Assembly: GCA_019348575.1 (NCBI GenBank)
Contig: JAHWJE010000081.1
Coordinates: 1 to 7,060, forward strand
Reading direction: 5' to 3'
Origin: Actinomycetota bacterium
Lineage (GTDB): Bacteria; Actinomycetota; Thermoleophilia; Solirubrobacterales; Solirubrobacteraceae
DNA: 7,060 nucleotides
In this document: in pieces, positions 1-5,114 of the stretch
How positions within the stretch are numbered: the first letter of the stretch is position 1
How the letters are laid out: each line of letters starts with the position of its first letter
Program-made: the position numbers and the translations under genes
Notes under the pieces: generated by a model
Databases searched by the model: none
What the model was told of the DNA's origin: nothing
What the model saw: only the letters and a program-made list of their open reading frames with translations

Positions 1-2
1 TG

Positions 3-581
3 AACGACCTCTCGTTCGAGGAGATCGGGGCGGCGTTCGGGATCACCGCGGCCGGCGCGAAGCAGACGGTCTACGAGGCACGGATGGCGCTGCACGAGCG
101 CTCGCAGGGGCGTGAGATGGACTGCGACGACGTCAGGGTGAGGATCTCCGCCGCCGACCGCCGCGTGTTGCGCGGCCGCCGCGTGCGTGCGCACCTCGCG
201 GCCTGCACTCCCTGCCGCACCTTCGCGGAGGCGATCCCCGCCCGCCAGGCGAGCCTCGCGGCGCTCGCGCCGCCGCCCGCGTCGTCGCCCATCGACCCCG
301 ACACGTCGATGACGAGCAGCACCCGAGCGCCCTTGCGCAGCTCGCCCCACTTCTCCACGAGGCGCACGAGCACCGCCGGCGCGGGCAGGCCGAGCGTGGT
401 CTGCGGCTGCGCCGGGTCGACGCCGTGGGCGATCTCGTCGATCAGGCCCTCGCGGCCCGAGGCGATGAGCTCGTTGAGGTGGCGGACCGCTGCCGGCAGC
501 AGCATCGTGCGGGCGATCGTGGCGGCGGTCTCCGCCTCGATGTTGACCTTCGTTCCGTACTGCTCGACTCCGACCTCATAG
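3..581 (+). CDS. ECF sigma factor, C-terminal part with zinc-finger-like tail (5'-truncated; 3' end chimeric)
   Basis: The frame is already open at the left edge, so the start lies outside the window. The first residues, LSFEEIGAAFGITAAGAKQ, are a sigma-70 region 4 helix-turn-helix, which recognises the promoter -35 element. A linker follows, then EMDCDDVRVRIS...RGRRVRAHLAACTPCRTF, a zf-HC2-like segment (HLxxCxxC) resembling the anti-sigma zinc finger that Thermoleophilia often fuse to the C-terminus of ECF sigma factors. The sigma-like sequence continues to about AALAPPPA (near 280). After that the same frame stays open to a TAG at 579-581, but this stretch is antisense to recognisable VWA and glutamine synthetase coding sequence on the other strand, so it is probably not genuine sigma sequence. 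Sigma identity is firm for 3-280. The true C-terminus is missing or replaced. Confidence 0.8.
   Translation, partial: NDLSFEEIGAAFGITAAGAKQTVYEARMALHERSQGREMDCDDVRVRISAADRRVLRGRRVRAHLAACTPCRTFAEAIPARQASLAALAPPPASSPIDPDTSMTSSTRAPLRSSPHFSTRRTSTAGAGRPSVVCGCAGSTPWAISSIRPSRPEAMSSLRWRTAAGSSIVRAIVAAVSASMLTFVPYCSTPTS
281..455 (-). pseudogene. Fragment of a VWA-domain (substrate-binding/VWA) protein
   Basis: Read on the - strand, this piece gives GVDPAQPQTTLGLPAPAVL followed by a charged helix and RVLLVIDVSGSMGDD. The DxSGS is the metal-ion-dependent adhesion site that opens a von Willebrand factor A domain. The preceding linker (GVDPAQP...L.LP.P.VL...W..LRK.A) is typical of actinobacterial proteins that join an extracellular substrate-binding domain to a VWA domain. 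Only about ten residues follow the first VWA strand before the sequence stops resembling VWA, near where the + strand sigma factor begins. Most of the VWA domain and the whole N-terminal domain are absent. It lies in frame with the other pieces of the 71-1075 - strand reading frame. Edges are approximate. Confidence 0.7.
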
Positions 582-612
582 CGCGCCTCGAGCTCGCGCT
601 CGGACAGCGGCG
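456..612 (-). pseudogene. Fragment of type III glutamine synthetase (C-terminal region)
   Basis: On the - strand this segment reads LSERELEARYEVGVEQYG, then KVNIEAETAATIARTMLLPA and AVRHLNELIASG. The pattern 'E(L)xxRYE...E.Y...VNIEA.T...AR..ILPAA.R' is characteristic of the C-terminal part of the large GlnN-type (class III) glutamine synthetases, which make glutamine from glutamate, ammonia and ATP. About 50 residues remain of an enzyme that normally exceeds 700, so no catalytic core is present and the fragment cannot be functional alone. It is joined in frame to the VWA piece downstream and the coiled-coil piece upstream. The junctions are inferred from where family resemblance ends and are good only to some tens of bases. 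Confidence 0.68.
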
Positions 613-832
613 GCGGGCGCGCCGTGCGGGGCGGCGCGGGCGCGCGCTCGAGCTCCGCGGTCAGCTCGGACACCCGCTCCTGCGCGTTGGCGGCGCGCGT
701 GGCGAGCTCGCGGCCCCGCAGCTCGGCATCGTGGACCCGCTCGTCGGCGGAGCTGCGCAGGCGCTCGGCCTCCGCAAGCCGCTCGCTGAGCTCCGCCGCG
801 CGCTGCTGGACCTCGGAGAGGACGGAGCCGTC
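613..832 (-). pseudogene. Coiled-coil segment of unknown origin within the mosaic frame
   Basis: On the - strand this stretch encodes a heptad-like, Ala/Glu/Arg-rich sequence (for example SVLSEVQQRAAELSERLAEA, later AQERVSELTAELERAP), followed by a short Pro/Arg-rich linker. It looks like a two-part coiled coil. I do not recognise the parent protein. It sits between the O-methyltransferase and glutamine synthetase pieces in the same frame. Neither neighbouring family is known to contain such a coiled coil at this point, so it is probably another inserted piece rather than part of either. High-GC sequence also makes low-complexity Ala/Arg/Glu reading frames by chance, so coding on this strand is less certain here than for the flanking pieces. 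Confidence 0.4.
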
Positions 833-930
833 CTCGAGCGAGACGATGCGGGCGCCCGCGGACACGGCCTGCGCCAGCCGCAGCGCGCTGTAGCCGCAGT
901 ACGTCCCGAGCTCGAGGACGAGGCGCCGCC
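833..930 (-). pseudogene. Fragment of a catechol-type O-methyltransferase (SAM motif I)
   Basis: The - strand reads RLVLELGTYCGYSALRLAQA, then GARIVSLE. This is motif I of class I SAM-dependent O-methyltransferases of the catechol/caffeoyl-CoA type (VLELGTYxGYSAL), plus the strand ending in the acidic residue that binds the ribose of SAM. Only about 30 residues of a roughly 200-residue enzyme are present. There are no metal-binding or catalytic residues, and no N-terminal helices can be recognised before it. The downstream side runs straight into a coiled coil. The upstream edge falls somewhere between 920 and 957, where the convergent + strand membrane anchor begins. It is a remnant or a chimeric join, not a gene. 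Confidence 0.65.
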
Positions 931-956
931 GGCCGCGAGCGCGGCCACGTCCAGCA

Positions 957-1069
957 TGCCGCCATGGGTATGGCTCGCGCTGACCCTGGGCGCGGCGCTC
1001 CTGGTCGGGCTCTCCATCGCTGTCTGGAAGCTGGCGCGACGCCCCGCCGTCGAGGGCGCTGCGCGATAG
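957..1069 (+). CDS. C-terminal membrane anchor of an unidentified protein (5' part missing)
   Basis: From about the ATG at 957 the + strand encodes MPPWVWLALTLGAALLVGLS, then IAVWKLARRPAVEGAAR and a TAG at 1067-1069. This is one strongly hydrophobic helix followed by a positively charged tail, as in a protein held in the membrane by its C-terminal helix with a cytoplasmic end. The stop lies only 10 bp from the convergent stop of the AI-2E permease, an ordinary tail-to-tail arrangement, so this end is probably native to the permease's genomic neighbourhood. Upstream, the frame stays open to about 425 but runs antisense to the O-methyltransferase, coiled-coil and synthetase pieces. The real N-terminal part therefore appears to be lost at the mosaic boundary. 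Parent family not recognised. Confidence 0.4.
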
Positions 1070-1080
1070 CAGCACAGCGC
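1056..1080. terminator. Possible bidirectional terminator hairpin
   Basis: GCGCTG (1056-1061) and CAGCGC (1075-1080) are perfect inverted repeats with a 13-nt loop. They sit exactly between the two convergent stop codons at 1067-1069 and 1080-1082. No T-run follows on either strand, so only the position and stem support a terminator. Confidence 0.25.
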
Positions 1081-2240
1081 TAGGAGGCAGGCTTGGGCTT
1101 GGGCTTGGGCTTCGGGCCCGGCGGCGGCTGCTCGACGGTCAGCGTCGGCGGGGGCGGGTCCTCGTCGTCGGGCGGCGGCGGGTCGTCGGGCAGGATGACG
1201 CTGCCCGACGTCGTCGTCCAGCCGGCGTAGAACTCCTTGATCACGATCTGCAGCGCGGCCGCGATCGGGATCGCGACGAGCGCTCCGACGATCCCGAGCA
1301 TCGAGGCGCCGGCGAGGATCGCCACGATCACCGCCAGCGGCGGCACGTTGACCGTGCGCTTGAAGATGAACGGCTGCAGCACGTTGTTCTCGAACTGCTG
1401 GTAGAAGATCAGGAAGATCCCGTAGACGATCGTCGCGGTCGGGAAGTCCGTGAACAACGTGACGATGAGGATCAGCACGCCGCCGATCGTGGCGCCCACG
1501 AGCGGGATCAGGCCGAAGAAGGACATCAGCACCGCGAGCGGGACCGCGAACGGCACGCCGAGGATCGACAGGACGATGAACGTCAGGATCCCGTTGATCG
1601 ACGTGATCGTCAGCGCCCCTGTCACGTAGCCCGACGTCGACTTGTAGATCCGCTCCGCGATGTCGCGCAGGCGCTCTTCGCGGTGGCGCCCGAAGCGGGT
1701 GATGAGGAAGTCCGCGATGCGCCTGCCGTCTAGCAGCAAGAAGAACGTCATCGTGAGGATCGTCAGCAGCTGGAAGGCCGCGTTGACGACGCCCGCGGCG
1801 ATTCCCTGCAGCGCGCCGGCCGCGTCTCCGATCCTCTCGGGCAGCGTCTGCGCCGCTTCCCGCAGGCTCGTCGTGATGTCGTACTTGTTGTCGAAGTCGC
1901 GGATCGCCTCGTTGTCGCGCAGGTCGTCGACGTAGTTGGGGATGTCGCGCGAGAGCTCGGTGGCCCCGCTGACGACCGGCGGCACGATCAGCGACATCAC
2001 GCCCGCGACGACGCAGAGCAGGAGCACGTAGACGATCAGGATCGCCGCCGCCCGCGGCAGCCTCCCGCGCGAGACGAAGTCGACCGCCGGCCCGAGCGCG
2101 ACGGCGAGGAAGACCGCGATCGCGAGGAGCAGCAGCGTGCTGCGAACCTGCACGAGCAGGTACAGCAGGGCCAGGAACGCCACCGTCGTGAAGACTATGC
2201 GCGCGATCTGGCGCGTGGTCAGGGCGTCCCAGACCGACAC
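1080..2240 (-). CDS. AI-2E family transporter (PerM/UPF0118-type permease)
   Basis: 386 residues with a GTG start at 2238-2240. This is a full-length AI-2E (PF01594) integral membrane protein. Hydrophobic helices occur at about 15-50 and 63-90. An amphipathic soluble loop follows at 93-150, where family members have a large extramembrane segment, and then helices at 150-172, 207-228, 230-262, 266-281 and 300-335. The family signature ENNVLQP lies at 284-290. Members are proposed oligomeric exporters; some export autoinducer-2, others act in Na+(Li+)/H+ antiport, and the substrate here cannot be told. The last 40 residues are an unusual Pro/Asp-rich tail ending in KPKPKPKP, encoded by 6-bp tandem repeats. 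It is the last gene of the - strand run, 51 nt after DUF3618. No good Shine-Dalgarno sequence is visible; TAGCCT (- strand, 2253-2248), 8 nt before the start, could be a -10 box of its own. Confidence 0.93.
   Translation of the reverse strand: MSVWDALTTRQIARIVFTTVAFLALLYLLVQVRSTLLLLAIAVFLAVALGPAVDFVSRGRLPRAAAILIVYVLLLCVVAGVMSLIVPPVVSGATELSRDIPNYVDDLRDNEAIRDFDNKYDITTSLREAAQTLPERIGDAAGALQGIAAGVVNAAFQLLTILTMTFFLLLDGRRIADFLITRFGRHREERLRDIAERIYKSTSGYVTGALTITSINGILTFIVLSILGVPFAVPLAVLMSFFGLIPLVGATIGGVLILIVTLFTDFPTATIVYGIFLIFYQQFENNVLQPFIFKRTVNVPPLAVIVAILAGASMLGIVGALVAIPIAAALQIVIKEFYAGWTTTSGSVILPDDPPPPDDEDPPPPTLTVEQPPPGPKPKPKPKPAS
1091..1114. repeat. 6-bp tandem repeat encoding Lys-Pro dipeptides
   Basis: GCTTGG occurs three times perfectly at 1091-1108, followed by a variant GCTTCG at 1109-1114. 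On the - strand each unit encodes Pro-Lys, giving the (KP)4 end of the AI-2E permease. Such a repeat is prone to slippage and would change tail length in steps of two residues without a frameshift. Confidence 0.8.
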
Positions 2241-2291
2241 GCAGGTGAGGCTATGCCCCGCCCCGGACGGCGCGGCGATCCGCGGCGCGCG

Positions 2292-2522
2292 CTACCGCTT
2301 GCGCCGGAACAGCCCGCCGATCGCCGCGATCCCGCCGCCGATGACGAACCCCGCCACAGCGGCGCCGATGACCACGTTCTTCTGGTGCTTGACGAGCTGC
2401 GCGCGCCAGTCGGTCAGGACGGCGATCTCGTTGTGCAGCCGCTCCACCGAGGTCCCCAGCTGGCGCCGGTTCTCCTCGATCGAGGCGCGAATCTGCTCAG
2501 GCGTGCGGGCGTGCGTCGCCAC
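2292..2522 (-). CDS. DUF3618 small membrane protein
   Basis: 76 residues. The N-terminal part, TPEQIRASIEENRRQLGTSV followed by ERLHNEI, is the DUF3618 (PF12277) signature: an amphipathic helix with the 'xPEQIRxxIExxRxxLxxxVxxL' pattern. One hydrophobic, glycine-rich helix follows at about 49-70 (VVIGAAVAGFVIGGGIAAIG), then a basic RRKR end. The molecular function of this actinobacterial family is not established. I chose the GTG at 2520-2522 because it overlaps the stop of the upstream Holin-X gene by one base (TAGTG), a classic translational-coupling arrangement, and because the domain begins a few residues later. A longer reading from 2720 would lie almost entirely inside the Holin-X gene in another frame. 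The adjacent Holin-X and DUF4235 partners are commonly seen beside this family. Confidence 0.88.
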   Translation of the reverse strand: MATHARTPEQIRASIEENRRQLGTSVERLHNEIAVLTDWRAQLVKHQKNVVIGAAVAGFVIGGGIAAIGGLFRRKR

Positions 2523-2935
2523 TACGTCTTCTTCTTGCGCATCAGCGTCTTGCGGATCTTGCCGGCCTCGTCGATCGCCATCTCGGGCACCGGCGGCGTG
2601 CTGTCCTTGAAGAACTTCGCGGCGAGGTAGCCGGCGATGCCCCCGAGCAGGAACAGCAGACCGGACACGAAGAAGAACCCCCAGAAGATCGAGTCGTCGC
2701 CGACCGGCAGCGCGTACCACGCCAGCCAGGCCATCCCGTGCAGCAGGAAGAGCAGGCCGATGACGACGAAGATGCCGGCGGCGAGCCCGATCACGATTCC
2801 GCGCAGCAGCTTCGTGACCTTGCCGGTCACCTCGGCCTTTGCGAGCTCGATCTCCTCGTGCACGAGCAGCGTGACGCGCTCGCTGATGTCCTGGACGGTC
2901 TGCGCCAGGTCCTGGGTGGGGCTGTCAGCTGCCAA
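2522..2935 (-). CDS. Holin-X family membrane protein (DUF1469, phage holin family)
   Basis: 137 residues. Residues 6-40 form an amphipathic helix (DLAQTVQDISERVTLLVHEE, then IELAKAEV) matching the start of 'Putative Actinobacterial Holin-X' (PF07332). Two transmembrane helices follow at about 46-70 and 83-105, and a basic tail ends in RKKKT. Despite the family name, chromosomal members are not shown to be lytic holins; their role is unknown. The only start that keeps the whole first helix is TTG at 2933-2935, since an in-frame TGA lies 15 nt upstream. It overlaps the end of the preceding gene by 11 nt and has no clear Shine-Dalgarno sequence, suggesting translation coupled to that gene. Its stop overlaps the DUF3618 start. 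It belongs to the same transcript as both neighbours. Confidence 0.88.
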   Translation of the reverse strand: MAADSPTQDLAQTVQDISERVTLLVHEEIELAKAEVTGKVTKLLRGIVIGLAAGIFVVIGLLFLLHGMAWLAWYALPVGDDSIFWGFFFVSGLLFLLGGIAGYLAAKFFKDSTPPVPEMAIDEAGKIRKTLMRKKKT

Positions 2936-3440
2936 GGCGCCGGAGGATCATGGCGGCGAGGACGCCGCCGGCGAATGCTGCCGCGACGACGAGCTCGGGA
3001 CGCTCGTTTGCGAGCTCCATCACGGGCTCCTGCCACGAGGGACCCGGCCCGGCTGCGTGGCCGGACGCGAACGCCTCGCCGCTCTCGCCGAGCGACGTCA
3101 CGGGCGCGGTCGCGCCCGAGCCGGGCGTCACGACCGCGACCGGCTCGTCGGCGACGGGGAACGGCATCGGATCGGGTCTCGTCGCTGCGCCGCGGCCGGG
3201 GGGCGGCAGGGGCGGCTCGTGGACCGGCGCGGCGGGCTCGGCCGGCGGCAACTCGACGGCCTCGCCCTCGACGGCGGGCTCGTCGGAGGCGGGCGCGGCG
3301 CGATCGGCGAGCGGGGGCGGCTCGGTGACGGCGACGGTCACATCGCTGGTGGCGGCAGGCGCCGCGGAGCCCGCGCCGGACGTCGTCGCATCCGGCGGAT
3401 CCGCCGCATCAGCGTCCTGGCGGCGCTTCCCGAATCTCAT
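2925..3440 (-). CDS. Disordered Pro/Ala-rich protein with C-terminal transmembrane helix
   Basis: 171 residues, no named family recognised. A short basic start (MRFGKRRQ) leads into about 130 residues of Ala/Pro/Asp/Glu/Thr-rich, low-complexity sequence with many acidic residues and hardly any hydrophobic clusters, so it is probably intrinsically disordered. The end, NERPELVVAAAFAGGVLAAM followed by ILRRLGS, is one transmembrane helix with a GG pair and a basic cap. It resembles the C-terminal helix of DUF3618/DUF883-like proteins. I chose the ATG at 3438-3440 because it overlaps the DUF4235 stop in an ATGA junction. An earlier GTG at 3473 would extend the protein by 11 residues into DUF4235. 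The gene lies inside the run of small membrane proteins and probably works with them, perhaps as a tethered flexible linker (inference only). Confidence 0.78.
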   Translation of the reverse strand: MRFGKRRQDADAADPPDATTSGAGSAAPAATSDVTVAVTEPPPLADRAAPASDEPAVEGEAVELPPAEPAAPVHEPPLPPPGRGAATRPDPMPFPVADEPVAVVTPGSGATAPVTSLGESGEAFASGHAAGPGPSWQEPVMELANERPELVVAAAFAGGVLAAMILRRLGS

Positions 3441-3574
3441 TCCGGCGGGTCTTCCCCGTAGATCCGGCGCCAAATCACTGCGGCGAGACGGGTGGTCGCG
3501 ATCGACGCCAGCGCGCCGATGCCGGCAAGCAGCCCCGACCAGACGAGCCGCTTGACCATGTCGTTGCTCTGCAT
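3437..3574 (-). CDS. DUF4235 small membrane protein
   Basis: 45 residues. A hydrophobic helix (WSGLLAGIGALASIATTRLA) is followed by AVIWRRIYGEDPPE, the conserved tail pattern of DUF4235 (PF14019), a very short actinobacterial family of unknown function. I chose the ATG at 3572-3574 because a purine-rich GAGAGGA lies about 8 nt upstream on the - strand. A start at 3619 would add 15 residues unlike the family and would overlap the TetR gene. The TetR stop is only 13 nt upstream and overlaps the ribosome-binding site, so the regulator and this gene are probably co-transcribed. The stop forms an ATGA overlap with the next gene. This starts the membrane-protein block of the operon. Confidence 0.82.
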   Translation of the reverse strand: MQSNDMVKRLVWSGLLAGIGALASIATTRLAAVIWRRIYGEDPPE

Positions 3575-3587
3575 GCGGTGAATCCTC

Positions 3588-4235
3588 TCAGACGGCTCGG
3601 GCGGATGCCCGATCTGCATCCAGACCGCCGCAGATCGTCTCGACGATGAACGCCTTGGCCTCGTCGAACTCCGCTTCCCCGCGCGGCAGCATGTCGAAGA
3701 TCCAGCCGGTCAGGACCTGCTCGATCGCACCGTAGAAGGCGAGCGCCGCGAAGCCGGGCGTGACCGCGTCGCGGAAGGAGCCGTCGGCCTGCGCCTTCTC
3801 GACGATGCCCGCGATCAGCGCGTAGGCCTCGCGGATGGTGGTGAGGTGCGTGCGTCCGAACGAGTTCGCGGCCCGCGTGACCTCGACGATGATGACCTTC
3901 ATCAGGTTGGGATCGTGGCGGTAGGAGTCCACGATGAACGAGGCGATCGCATAGAGCTTGTCGCGCGCCGGCAGCTCCTGGCGGTCGATCTGGGCGATGA
4001 TCTCGAGCAGGATCTTCCAGCGCTCGAGAAACAGCGTGTCGAGCACCTCGTCCTTGGAGCGGAAGTAGTGGTAGACCAGGCCATAGGCGACGTTCGCCTC
4101 GTCGGCGATGTCCGAGACGCGGCAGGCGTGGAAGCCGCGCTTGGCGAACGCGACGACGGCGGCGTCGAGGATCAAGCGCCGCTTGTCGGCGGCGGCCGGC
4201 CTGGCGGGGTCGGTGGGCTTGGCACCGGAGGCCAT
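3588..4235 (-). CDS. TetR/AcrR family transcriptional regulator
   Basis: 215 residues, a normal length. After a Lys/Pro-rich lead, residues 18-65 form the TetR_N DNA-binding domain: ILDAAVVAFAKRGFHACRVS (helices 1-2) and DIADEANVAYGLVYHYFRSK (turn, recognition helix and the YxYF hallmark). The rest is the all-helical ligand-binding/dimerisation domain. The sequence around VAYGLVYHYF...DEVLDTLFLERW resembles FadR-like TetR proteins that sense acyl-CoA, but the ligand cannot be read from sequence. The ATG at 4233-4235 overlaps the upstream amidase stop (TGATG), so the two are translationally coupled. Its best candidate operator is the inverted repeat at 5086-5101 in front of that amidase, which would make the system autoregulated. 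It probably also controls the downstream membrane-protein genes through shared transcription. Confidence 0.92.
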   Translation of the reverse strand: MASGAKPTDPARPAAADKRRLILDAAVVAFAKRGFHACRVSDIADEANVAYGLVYHYFRSKDEVLDTLFLERWKILLEIIAQIDRQELPARDKLYAIASFIVDSYRHDPNLMKVIIVEVTRAANSFGRTHLTTIREAYALIAGIVEKAQADGSFRDAVTPGFAALAFYGAIEQVLTGWIFDMLPRGEAEFDEAKAFIVETICGGLDADRASARAV

Positions 4236-5065
4236 CAGGCGGGGATCTCGGAGGGCCAGCTGTACGCGCTCGGGCGGCGGTTGGCAAGCGCCGGCAGGTC
4301 GCGGCGGATACGTGCCTGCGCCTCGAGGTCGAGGTCGGCGACGATGTGGCACTCCCGGTCGGGCGCGTGCGCGAGCACGATCCCCCACGGCTCGACGATC
4401 ATCGAGCGCCCGCCCGAGCGCAGCCCGGGCGCGTGCTCGCCGATCTGGTTGGCGGCGATCACGAACGCCTGATCCTCGATCGCGCGGGCGCGCAGCAGGA
4501 TCTCCCAGTGGTCGCGCGTCGTCGGCACCGTGAACGCCGCGGGCACGGTGAAGACGCGCGCGCCGCGGATCGCGAGGATCCGGTACAGCTCGGGGAAGCG
4601 GACGTCGTAGCAGATGGTCAGGCCGATCTCGAGGCCGTCCGCCGTCGGCGAGACGACGAGCTCCTCGCCGGGCTCCTCGTGCTCGGACTCGTGGTACACG
4701 ACGCCGTCCACGACGACGTCGAACATGTGGATCTTGCGGTACGTCGCGCGCAGCTCGCCGTCGGGCCCGACGTGGACGCACGTGTTGCGCAGCCGCTCGG
4801 CGCCGGCGACGCGCTCCGTGAACGAGCCCGCGACGAGCTCGATCCCCAGCTCGCGCGCCGCGTCGCGCGCCCACGTGATCGCGGGCCCGTCGATCGGCTG
4901 CGCCCCCGCGACGAGCGCCTCGCCGCGCCCCAGCGCGCTCCACTTCTCGGGCAGCACGACCAGCTGCGCGCCGTCGCCGGCGGCAGCGCGCGTCAGCCGG
5001 TCGGCGCGCTCGAGGTTGGCGTCGAAGTCGGCGGTGGATGTCAGCTGGACTGCTGCGACGCGCAT
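4235..5065 (-). CDS. Carbon-nitrogen hydrolase (nitrilase superfamily, Nit1/omega-amidase-like)
   Basis: 276 residues, complete. The nitrilase-superfamily catalytic triad is present: Glu40 (LPEKWS), Lys111 (TYRKIHMF) and nucleophile Cys152 (TICYDVRFPELYR). The second conserved Glu region is HESEHEEPGEE (about 125-135), and PAAFTVPTTRDHWEILLRAR is characteristic of the Nit1/Nit2 branch. That branch hydrolyses small amides such as deaminated glutathione or alpha-ketoglutaramate, releasing ammonia in the cytoplasm. The precise substrate is inference. I chose the ATG at 5063-5065 because the N-terminal beta strand (MRVAAVQL) begins there and GGTGAG lies just upstream. A TTG at 5101 would put the operator inside the gene. 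It is first in the - strand run and shares a one-base stop/start overlap with the TetR gene, a close partnership that suggests its substrate or product, or related metabolites, are what the regulator senses. Confidence 0.92.
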   Translation of the reverse strand: MRVAAVQLTSTADFDANLERADRLTRAAAGDGAQLVVLPEKWSALGRGEALVAGAQPIDGPAITWARDAARELGIELVAGSFTERVAGAERLRNTCVHVGPDGELRATYRKIHMFDVVVDGVVYHESEHEEPGEELVVSPTADGLEIGLTICYDVRFPELYRILAIRGARVFTVPAAFTVPTTRDHWEILLRARAIEDQAFVIAANQIGEHAPGLRSGGRSMIVEPWGIVLAHAPDRECHIVADLDLEAQARIRRDLPALANRRPSAYSWPSEIPA

Positions 5066-5085
5066 GTGCTCACCACGCTCCCGGA

Positions 5086-5101
5086 TTGACTGGTCAGTCA
5101 A
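5086..5101. promoter_or_regulatory. Candidate TetR operator (7-2-7 inverted repeat)
   Basis: TTGACTGGTCAGTCAA is a perfect inverted repeat of 7-bp arms (TTGACTG / CAGTCAA) around GT. The size and the TGAC/GTCA half-sites are typical of TetR-family operators. It lies in the only divergent intergenic region of the window (5066-5120), ahead of the amidase-tetR genes. It covers the putative -35 of the divergent methyltransferase promoter and would sit just after the putative - strand transcription start. Confidence 0.65.
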
Positions 5102-5114
5102 CGTCGAAGATGCT
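5086..5114 (+). promoter_or_regulatory. Putative promoter of the methyltransferase gene (leaderless)
   Basis: TTGACT (5086-5091) as -35, a 17-bp spacer and GATGCT (5109-5114) as -10. Seven bases after the last -10 base is the A of the ATG at 5121, so transcription would start at the start codon. This fits the absence of any Shine-Dalgarno sequence there. The -35 lies within the candidate TetR operator. Confidence 0.45.

Noticed and set aside
425..956. Long + strand open frame upstream of the membrane anchor (425-956)
   Set aside because: It is antisense to recognisable glutamine synthetase and O-methyltransferase sequence and contains only Arg/Ala/Leu-rich low-complexity residues; only the part after about 957 looks like protein.
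2241..2291. Terminator between DUF3618 and the AI-2E gene
   Set aside because: Only a 5-bp CGCGG/CCGCG stem (2271-2284) with no T-run; too weak in such GC-rich DNA.
2523..2720. Longer DUF3618 gene starting at GTG 2720
   Set aside because: The extra 66 residues lie fully within the Holin-X gene in another frame and are Arg-rich nonsense; the GTG at 2522 forms a standard TAGTG junction.
2522..2935. Prophage lysis gene because of the 'holin' family name
   Set aside because: No endolysin, phage structural gene or integrase is nearby; the DUF4235/DUF3618 company marks a chromosomal actinobacterial membrane set.
4346..5089. 247-codon + strand open frame opposite the amidase
   Set aside because: Antisense shadow of a clearly conserved gene with an intact catalytic triad; composition is Arg/Ala/Asp-rich with no motif.
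5066..5101. Upstream TTG start (5101) for the amidase
   Set aside because: It would place the operator-like repeat inside the gene and add 12 residues before the first conserved strand; the ATG at 5065 has a ribosome-binding sequence.
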